From Ignavibacteriota bacterium (GTDB taxonomy: Bacteria; Bacteroidota; Ignavibacteria; SZUA-365): a stretch of DNA of 64,000 nucleotides. The notes beneath the pieces are model-generated. The model did no database searches, was not told the origin of the DNA, and was given only the letters and a program-made list of their open reading frames with translations. Within the stretch, counting starts at the first letter, position 1, and every line of letters starts with the position of its first letter. Made by a program: the position numbers and the translations under genes. Of the stretch, positions 53,901 through 58,421 are shown piece by piece. The DNA is taken from assembly GCA_016218045.1 (NCBI GenBank), contig JACRFB010000024.1:40613-104612 (forward strand), read 5' to 3'.

Positions 53901-55103
53901 GAGACCATAAAACGAGCCGGTTCCCGTCGTCGACGCAGAGCCAACGGTGTTGTTGACGACATTGTTGCCCGTGACGTTCAGCGTGAAGGCAGCGCCCGTG
54001 CTGGAAAGGGCGTAGAAGATGCCGCTCGTCCCGGGATAGGCACAGTTTGTAATGACATTGTCGGTGATGTTTACTGTATTGGATGTGCCACTGCCCCCCA
54101 TGGCCGTGCTGATGTCATACAAGGTAGACGTGGTTGTGCTTGAATCCTTCACCGTGACTGTATTCCCGGTGATGTCGAGAAACGAATTGACACCGGTCGA
54201 TGTGAAGATGCCGTAAAACGTCGTGTTCGATGCGAACATCGAATTGACGGTATTGTTTTCAATTCGCGCGGAGTCCTGGTAAATCAGGTAGATTCCGTAG
54301 CCTGTTGTCGCCTGACCTCCAAAATTCTGTATCGTGTTTCCTCCCAGAGTACCGATACGGAGATTGTAGTCGTACTGATCGTAATGTGTTGACGTGCCGG
54401 CGTGACCGTAGTAGTAGATGCCATTGTACACGTTCTGTATGGTATTGCTGTAAATCTGATGATCCGCATGGCGCCCATCGATACCGGGTATCGCCCATTT
54501 GGTAGTGGCGGTTGCCAGCGTCGTGTCGGAATTCAGTCCGACGATGCCGTAGCTCGCGGTGTTCGCCTTGTTCAAGGTGATGACACAATTTTTGATCGTG
54601 ATCCCGATACAGGCGTTGACATTGCTGTTGCGTCCGAACGCGTATCCATATTCGGCGCGTGCCGCGTTGTCGGTGTTTGTTGCCGCATCACTCAGATCGA
54701 TGCCGTCGAAGGTCACATAGTCGGTGCCGATAAGCGCGATGATTGCGTCACCCGTGGTTTTATATCCGCGGGCCGCGGTGATCTTCGGATTTGCACCCGA
54801 TCCGGATTTCTGGAATATGATCGGATTGGTACTCGATGCCGTGGAGTCCCGGAGATACCCTGCTCGGGGATTTGCCAATGTTTCCGTATGCCCCGCCGTG
54901 ACGTCGAAGGTCACGCCACCAAAGCCGACGCCGCTGCTGTTAATTGCAGCGATAGCCGATTGGATCGTCGGGTAAAGGCCGGATGGAATGGTGTAGGTGC
55001 CTGACAACTGCGCGGATGCGGTTGCGCTGAGCAGGACGAAGACGACGGCGGTTCCAAGAAGAGCAAGACTCCTCTGAACCGGGTTCCCTGTACCATGTGC
55101 CAT
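44991..55103 (-). CDS. Giant secreted parallel beta-helix protein with T9SS tail (paralogue 2)
   Basis: 3370 residues. I start at the ATG 55101-55103, with GTGGAG upstream; an in-frame GTG twelve bases earlier is possible. Signal peptide: L-A-L-L-G-T-A-V-V-F-V-L-L-S-A-T-A-S-A-Q, after which both paralogues read L-S-G-T. The body is the same mix of beta-helix blocks, G-A-D-E-G-D-F junctions, a T-N-Y-F-W-L-V-Y-D module, the phrase R-P-R-V-Y-Y-K-K-G-R-L-Y-N-E-W and a P-L-P-V-E-L module. The final sorting domain has NYPNPFNPGT. It clearly arose by duplication with paralogue 1 but the block order differs. Same T9SS surface export is expected; the ligand is unknown. Confidence 0.88.
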   Translation of the reverse strand: MAHGTGNPVQRSLALLGTAVVFVLLSATASAQLSGTYTIPSGLYPTIQSAIAAINSSGVGFGGVTFDVTAGHTETLANPRAGYLRDSTASSTNPIIFQKSGSGANPKITAARGYKTTGDAIIALIGTDYVTFDGIDLSDAATNTDNAARAEYGYAFGRNSNVNACIGITIKNCVITLNKANTASYGIVGLNSDTTLATATTKWAIPGIDGRHADHQIYSNTIQNVYNGIYYYGHAGTSTHYDQYDYNLRIGTLGGNTIQNFGGQATTGYGIYLIYQDSARIENNTVNSMFASNTTFYGIFTSTGVNSFLDITGNTVTVKDSSTTTSTLYDISTAMGGSGTSNTVNITDNVITNCAYPGTSGIFYALSSTGAAFTLNVTGNNVVNNTVGSASTTGTGSFYGLYSSASNSTAGSIHTIAGNTIRGNQRIQSALGTGTHYVFYVAGAGETAEIFDNVIGANTFSSTSTSYVYYLTASSVNKNFYRNSVDSLTMSGGTIYTLYNSNGTNVKLYGNSLAGISAGGSSATVYGVYATSGTTVNIFNNFISNLQTPASSSNPAIYGIWTGSTPTTVRLLHNTVFLNASSSSGSFGAAGLYISTTPSTQVRNNIVVNKSTPGATGRVVAFQRSSASTAQPSDSSDGNLYYAGTPGTTRLIHYDATNSDQTIQAYKARMAALTPPREDSTVTEDVPFVNVGAPPYDLHIDPVVATRVESGGVNSTTFEHVDYDGNDRFGNPVYAGLGTAPDIGADEGDFTQYICSGAPYAGSAVVIPILACGSDTTGIYADGVAMDPGISYQWQESDDNGVTDPWANAVGGANATTTWYTTPAYTAARWYRLKVTCGPSATDSYTNAVLIRAGLNGHAYTINQSAAATDLNHTSFAELNERLRLFGMCGPSTVTLATGSGPYNEQVRVDSIWKSNPYDLLVINGNGESVTTTPSASNFVIFDINRIDYFKVKKLTVQGLSNTYGIGFAIRNRANKITIDSCTVNLSAVTSTTSSNSSGIAFTSSLTAAASGADNGDSCTISNNSITGGTAGGPYWGISMYGALNATLDYNDVSNNTVNDFYTNGIYGTYTNGTNISGNIVQRTSRSTVSTFYGVYLSTGAKADVIQKNRVRRPFDGNPSSTSAAYGIGIASVSAGLGTEITVKNNLVYDFYGSGTQYGLYASAAPATRFYHNTVSLEDLGAVTTNTTYGYYQSSTSTPAVEFLNNNVTVRRAGTGTKYGIYLAGADTLISNYNNLFVNAASGTNTVGARNAVSYNTLVLWQGLINGYDINSVSVDPSYENAANGNFKPQTAALDNAGTNLSSAGCSCVTDDILGTSRSSTPDLGAYEFTASSMTVSSVAATQSLISSVPAGARNARILGIEITAVGAVSPISLTDLRLTTTGTTSASDIDSAQVFYTGTSSVFDSTNQFGAGIANPSGAFTLSGSQALVPGTNYFWLVYDVNSGASACNVLDATLDSAIAGGTGYASSPSSPSGARYIKSALSGTYTVSNVGTPSCTTYLSIADAFADLTTLGVAGPVTFNVAAGHTETGINMLLSTTTSNATNTITFQKSGSGANPLITAGTGVGGEDGVIEIEGTDYVTFDGIDVQESSSNLNATTQAEYAYSTLKRSTTDGARYVTVRNATLTLNKANSGTAAVYQNNHTAADPTLLTITDTAGSSSYNRFYNLTISNTNMGFYVYGASDSVYYDHGTEIGVAGGNTVSNFGGGTNTGYGMYIAYQDNLKVANNTVNGLFGHLGSAYGLYLTTALNANFDVYNNYVSINDSAASSTLYGIGITMGSSGTSNTANVYNNRVENCSYPTSTSGVFYGMYNSSSQYRLNMYGNTVANNTLGSGAVTSTGAMYGIYSSASNTAVGSQHDIYNNTVRGNSRVQSTAGSGTNYFFYIPGAGETLNLYNNVVGNNNGFGTGSTYGMYVSASSLTKNIYGNTIDTLSAAGGSVYGMYLTSGTTVNLSRNTIGGVSATASAGLAYGVYVSSGTTVNLVNNLVSNITAPTGSGNPSIYGVYISGPTTQRMYHNSIYLDGSSTSPSFGATGLYASTTPTVDLRGNIIVNNSTPGTTGRVVAYQRSSTTISSMLDSSNTNCLYAGTPSTQRLLFYDGTNTDQTLTQYKARVTPRDAAAVTELPPFINTTTAPYNLHLSTSTATQCEGSGARITTVALDNDYDGNTRYGATGYAGASVTGTDIGADEGDFTMLDIVAPSIAYSALPTGIVAATRAFQNVTITDISGVNGTSGTRPRVYYKKGRLYNEWNDNTSATEGWKWVEANGGTSPFDFTIDYAKLPGGSIANGDTVWYFVTAQDIATTPNVGIFRGTFAAAPSSVALTNTAFPIGDTANVYKYTIAGTLSGTVTVPGTYPSLTGAGGLFEAVNGSVLSGDLFVSITDSTYEDGTYGLNAVATNPPNSPFTIRIEPSGASLRTIRGITTSGMIRFNGADRVTFDGRYNGSGRYLRLLNIGTTAPTVQFDNDASNDTLRYMIVEGNYTTSTGGIIRFNAGTTTGHDDNVITQSWLRARSDSASLPGSCIYGTGAANITHDNLKITDNEFSNFYNYGIYASTNGLGNNLSISGNSFFNDGSVVIASTHYLIYLSVGTPVGYTITNNFFGGSAPNCGGAAYVVGGTGTFYGTYLNTGSTLTNVFSGNTYQNFSFTGASGSSYWIYIASGKAQVGVSSGNLIGDGTVASSIMSTRAGTTYLMYLTSSDSLWVYNNTVANLTYTGTASAAMAGMYRTAGVSDIRGNMIHDISNDFASTTTTTTSALIGLSHTSTGTGHVIRDNQIYNLSNTGGGGSGVTATAVQGIVIGGSGSTGTLSNNKVYGLVNSSGATSGALLNGIRSYFGNWTFANNYVSITNAASSTDPTIVGIYDDNGAGPVKYLHNSVYIGGSSAGSVGASSAFARTAATPVTIVNNLLYNGRSGGSGNIAISTGTGAATWVSDYNLYVVPDTSKVGIVGATPYGFHLFKLNNGSDLSSYATSTSAVAATSLFVSPSTGNLKVDSTNAVCWAVNGKGVAGSLASSIADDFTAMGVRSTTAGTATDIGADEFTTSTTPPSAVQVGGIVADDSTLFYDYGRLVGKIYWYPGYTGLPSSLDFKFYTGVAPSGVTQGNYGSAYWSITETGGSGYMYDLTLYYAPNMLGSVPYESNITMGKRDGTNPWASYPTSIVDTANNTVKHGGFITFSEFTIADVASPLPVELAAFTARLLGNTVRLDWSTTSELNAFRYAVERRTNAGWEEIGSVNARGSVDTPTSYSFIDDRLPKSGDIVYRLRMIDRDGTVEYSNEVRVALGTPDGFRLFANYPNPFNPGTTISFALPTEEHVTVRVHDASGRLVETLQNGVLPSGTHSVTFFARELPSGVYIYTVTAGASTKSGTMILAR

Positions 55104-55244
55104 GGAGAACTCCACTGATAGTGTAAGATTGTGTCACAAAATAAGGCGGAGAAAGATGTTCAACGTCGGGCGGACGACCGGAGGCAGGCGGTAGAACAGT
55201 CCGTGTGTTGGTGAGTGGGCCACCAACTGGTGGAAGCGGAATGT

Positions 55245-55250
55245 ATTATA
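55245..55250 (-). promoter_or_regulatory. possible -10 box of giant gene 2
   Basis: A perfect TATAAT on the minus strand about 145 bases upstream of the start; no good -35 element is seen at 17 bases. An 8-bp pair TGTGTCAC (55130-55137) / GTGACACA (55268-55275) flanks it. Nothing else is evident in the 246-bp space 55104-55349. Confidence 0.25.
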
Positions 55251-55349
55251 GAGGTGTCTCTCAAAGAGTGACACACGTAAAAGTAGACCCCGGCCCCGAG
55301 AAAAACAAACGGGTTCGGCAGATAATACTCGATTTAGATTGTTAATATT

Positions 55350-55982
55350 TCACGCGATAGAGTCGCACAGTCTGGAGGCACGCAAGCGCAATTCCCCATA
55401 TTCACCGCGCCTGACCGCTTGTGGCGAAACGAGAGCTGATCCGAGTCCCAATGCTGTTGAACCGGCCTCGATCCATGACCGTGCATTGTCGAGGGTCACC
55501 CCCCCGGTCGGTATAAGTTTCAGTGCGGGCATCGGAGCCAGGACGGCCTTGATGAAGGCGGGTCCGAGTCCATCCGAGGGGAAGACCTTCACAAAGTCCG
55601 CTCCCGCCTCTGTCGCCCGAAGGATCTCGGTCGGCGTGTACGCGCCCGGTATCGCCACGAGTCCCGTCTTCGCGGCGACATCCATCATGCCGGAGGAGAA
55701 GACGGGACTGACGAGGAACTCCGCTCCCGCGTCGGCGGCCTGCGCGGCCTGTGCGGCGTTGAGGATGGAACCCGCGCCGAGAAGTATTTCGTTTCCATAC
55801 TCGGCCCGGAGCACCGCGATCATGTCCATCGCACCCGGCGTGGTCAAGGTAATCTCGACGATCGATATCCCTCCGCCCAGCAAGGCCTCTACCACACGCG
55901 GTATCGGTCCAGCATCATCCAGCCGGACGACTGCAATGAGGCGGGATGTTTCGATGCGGTGTATTGCGGCGGTATGTGGCAT
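55350..55982 (-). CDS. eda: KDPG/KHG aldolase
   Basis: 210 residues, class I aldolase. Motifs: I-V-E-I-T-L-T-T-P with the proton-transfer Glu, G-A-G-S-I-L-N, V-S-P-V-F-S-S-G-M, and the Schiff-base lysine in D-F-V-K-V-F-P-S; P-T-G-G-V follows. It splits 2-keto-3-deoxy-6-phosphogluconate to pyruvate and glyceraldehyde 3-phosphate. The kinase that makes its substrate is the upstream gene kdgK. A polypyrimidine 7-bp array lies just before the start on the transcript and no Shine-Dalgarno sequence is visible. Confidence 0.94.
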   Translation of the reverse strand: MPHTAAIHRIETSRLIAVVRLDDAGPIPRVVEALLGGGISIVEITLTTPGAMDMIAVLRAEYGNEILLGAGSILNAAQAAQAADAGAEFLVSPVFSSGMMDVAAKTGLVAIPGAYTPTEILRATEAGADFVKVFPSDGLGPAFIKAVLAPMPALKLIPTGGVTLDNARSWIEAGSTALGLGSALVSPQAVRRGEYGELRLRASRLCDSIA

Positions 55983-55999
55983 TGTGGTATAGGAGATGG

Positions 56000-56069
56000 G
56001 GGAAGAGAGAAGAGGGAAGAGGGAAGAGGGAAGAGAGAAGAGAGAAGAGAGAAGAGAGAAGAGGGAAGA
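56000..56069. repeat. 7-bp tandem array GGGAAGA/GAGAAGA, 10 units, in the eda leader
   Basis: Ten 7-bp units ending 18 bases from the eda start codon (on the minus-strand transcript they read TCTTCCC/TCTTCTC). GGGAAGA and GAGAAGA variants are grouped. About 90 bp away the reverse complement CTTCCCTCTTCCC occurs, so the two could pair. Confidence 0.9.
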
Positions 56070-56161
56070 GGTAAACGGTACACGGGGAACGCTGAGTACT
56101 CAACAGGGAACGATACGCAGAAAAGAGGAACAATGCGTAATCGGTCATACGTATTTTTCTC

Positions 56162-56224
56162 CTTCCCTCTTCCCTCTTCCCCCGTTACCCGTTACCCGTT
56201 GACCGTTAACCGTTAACCGTTCCC
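56162..56224. repeat. 7-bp tandem array CTTCCCY then CGTTNNC, 9 units
   Basis: Three CTTCCCT/C units turn directly into six CGTTACC/CGTTGAC/CGTTAAC/CGTTCCC units with the same 7-base period. The array stops seven bases before the kdgK stop codon. Confidence 0.88.
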
Positions 56225-56230
56225 CGTTCG

Positions 56231-57259
56231 TCAGCGGCGGACACGGCCGGAGAGATCGCCGGAGGCGACGGCATCGATTTCGGCGGCGGAGGCGACGAGG
56301 AAATCTCCGGGTATGCTGTGTTTGAGTGCGGACGCGGCCACGGCAAAGTCGAGCGTGTGTTGCGGATCCCACGCGCTGACGCTTCCGTGTATGAGTCCGG
56401 CTGCGAAGGCGTCGCCCGCGCCCACACGATCCACAACCTCGATGTCGTAGGTGCGTGTGGTGAACAGACGGCCGTCGGTGTAGAGCAGAGCCGACCATCC
56501 GTTGCTGCCCGCGGAGCGGCTCTGCCGCAGCGTGATCGCAACGGAGGGAATGCCGAAGCGTTCGGCGATGCCCTGCGCGAGATCCGCGTAGGCCTGTGCG
56601 TCGATGACGCCCGATTCCGCATCCCCGCGCGCGGGCGGCATGCCGAGCACATCGGCGGGATCTGTTTCATTTGCGATGAGCAGATCGGTGGAACGGACAA
56701 GGTCCGTCAGGAGGGCGCCGGCCTCCTCGCGTGTCCAGAGATTTTTTCTGTAGTTCAGATCGAAACTCACGCGCACTCCCCTGCTCCGCGCCTCGGTCAT
56801 TGCCGCACGCGTGGCTTCGGTACACGCGGATGAAAGCGCGGGCGTGATGCCTGTCACATGCAAGTGCGCTGCGCCGTCGAGCAACGCGGGCCAGTCGTAG
56901 GCGGCCGCGTCGGAGGTGGCGAAGGAGGATCCCGCGCGGTCGTACACCACGCGTGACGGCCGCATCGACGCGCCGTGCTCCAGATAGTACACACCGATGC
57001 GCGAACCGCCGCGCATAACGGCGGACGTGTCGACGCCGCAGCCGCGCAACGTCTGCAGCGCCGCATCACCGAGGGGATTGTGCGGGAGCGAGGATACAAA
57101 CACGGCGTGATGGTCCAGGCCCGCGAGCGCCACGGCCACGTTGGCCTCGGCGCCCCCGAAGCGCAATTCCAATGCCTTCGCCTGCACAAGCCGTTCGTGT
57201 CCCGCCGGCGAGAGGCGCAGCATGATTTCGCCGAAACAGAGTATCCGGGATTTTTTCAT
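56231..57259 (-). CDS. kdgK: 2-dehydro-3-deoxygluconokinase (PfkB family)
   Basis: 342 residues. PfkB signature 1 is seen in R-F-G-G-A-E-A-N-V-A-V-A-L-A and signature 2 in V-D-R-V-G-A-G-D-A-F-A-A-G, with the catalytic Asp in the latter. F-G-E-I-M-L-R-L-S-P at the start is typical of KdgK. It phosphorylates 2-keto-3-deoxygluconate, formed from uronates or by a non-phosphorylative Entner-Doudoroff route. It is followed by eda, which completes the step to pyruvate. Secreted polysaccharide-active genes downstream fit carbohydrate use, though no uronate enzyme is in view. Confidence 0.92.
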   Translation of the reverse strand: MKKSRILCFGEIMLRLSPAGHERLVQAKALELRFGGAEANVAVALAGLDHHAVFVSSLPHNPLGDAALQTLRGCGVDTSAVMRGGSRIGVYYLEHGASMRPSRVVYDRAGSSFATSDAAAYDWPALLDGAAHLHVTGITPALSSACTEATRAAMTEARSRGVRVSFDLNYRKNLWTREEAGALLTDLVRSTDLLIANETDPADVLGMPPARGDAESGVIDAQAYADLAQGIAERFGIPSVAITLRQSRSAGSNGWSALLYTDGRLFTTRTYDIEVVDRVGAGDAFAAGLIHGSVSAWDPQHTLDFAVAASALKHSIPGDFLVASAAEIDAVASGDLSGRVRR

Positions 57260-57323
57260 GTGATGAAAATATCGAAAATCCTGCGTCGATTCTATACGTG
57301 GTTTTTGGCTCCGTTATTATTCC

Positions 57324-57764
57324 TCCTCACATGTGTGTGAGGAGACAGGAGGAAGGAGACAGGAGACACGCATTGAACCGATTCGCTCCTGCCTCCTGTA
57401 TCCTGTTTCCTCACACGGACGGAGTAGATCGATCTACTATCTACCCATCTACCAACTACCAACTACCAACTACCGTTGCCGACCCCATCTTGTGACAAAA
57501 CCTGCCGGGTCTATTGTGAGACTTCTTCTTTCTTTTGTCTTGACACAAAAGAAAGAAGCAAAGAAAAAGTCAAGGCTGTCGGAAAATTCCGGCCAAAATC
57601 TCGCATCGGCTCGCGCGGATGCAAACTCGCCCCGCGTCCTGACGGACGCGGGTCTCGAACAGGCATCCGCTTGTGCTCGCCTCACGCGGATTTTGTCTCG
57701 TAATTTTCCTAAGGCCGTTTTTTGTTTCGCTTCAATGCGTGTAATTCGGCTCCTTGCTCCTTTA
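57324..57764. repeat. 435-bp intergenic repeat, copy 1
   Basis: First of two near-identical blocks in the 1162-bp gene-free space 57260-58421. In order: a palindrome with GTGTGAGGAGACAGG ends (57334-57416), a GTAGATCGATCTAC palindrome, a CTACCAA-type 7-bp repeat, a 14-bp perfect hairpin CTTCTTTCTTTTGT / ACAAAAGAAAGAAG (57525-57558), and a 9-bp hairpin CCCGCGTCC-TGAC-GGACGCGGG (57631-57652). Frames through it are open only because of composition; no start or ribosome site supports a gene. Confidence 0.85.
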
Positions 57765-58195
57765 TCCTCACATGTGTGTGAGGAGACAGAGGAAGGAGAC
57801 AGGAGACGCGCATTGAACCGATTCGCTCCTGCCTCCTGCATCCTGACTCCTCACACGGACGAGTAGATCGATCTACTATCTACCCATCTACCAACTACCA
57901 ACTACCTTTGCCAACCCCATCTTGTGACAAAACCTGCCGGGTCTATTGTGAGACTTCTTCTTTCTTTTGTCTTGACACAAAAGAAAGAAGCAAAGAAAAA
58001 GTCAAGGCTGTCGGAAAATTCCGGCCAAAATCTCGCGTCGGCTCGCGCGGATGCAAACTCGCCCCGCGTCCTGACGGACGCGGGTCTCGAACAGGCATCC
58101 GCTTGTGCTCGCCTCCCGCGGATTTTGTCTCATAATTTTCCTAAGGCCGGTTTTTATGTCGCTTCTACGCGTGTACTTCGGCTCCTTGCTCCGTC
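57765..58195. repeat. 435-bp intergenic repeat, copy 2
   Basis: Repeats copy 1 with few changes, offset 441 bp at the left palindrome (57775-57856) and 432 bp at the hairpins (57957-57990 and 58063-58084), so one small indel lies between. The near-identity indicates a recent tandem duplication. Confidence 0.85.
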
Positions 58196-58340
58196 ATCCG
58201 CAGATTTGTGTGAGGAGACAGGAGGAAGGAGACAGGAGGCACAGCCTGACACGATTCGCTCCTGCCTCCTGTATCCTGTCTCCTCACACGGACGAGTAGA
58301 TCGATCTACTCTCTACCCATCTACCAACTACTCATCTACT
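58196..58340. repeat. 435-bp intergenic repeat, partial copy 3
   Basis: The left part only: the GTGTGAGGAG palindrome (58208-58289), the GTAGATCGATCTAC palindrome and the CTACCAACTAC stretch. It then breaks off and runs into the leader of the GH13 gene. Confidence 0.8.
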
Positions 58341-58421
58341 TGTTCCGGCAGACAGTTCTCGCGTGGGATGTGCAAGAGACACCGGCACTGCGTACTTTTC
58401 CAATCTGAAAGGAGATACCTC

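Noticed and set aside
33200..55000. Numerous plus-strand frames of 100-370 residues opposite the giant genes
   Set aside because: They are antisense shadows of the Gly/Thr/Asn-rich beta-helix coding sequence. The minus-strand frames have signal peptides and sorting domains.
57470..57866. Open frames of 120-177 residues in the 435-bp repeats
   Set aside because: They recur with the repeat and cross its hairpins; no family or ribosome site.
57924..58421. N-terminal extension of the GH13 protein by 166 residues
   Set aside because: It crosses the duplicated intergenic repeat, and the GTG at 58422 has a good ribosome site and is followed by a signal peptide.
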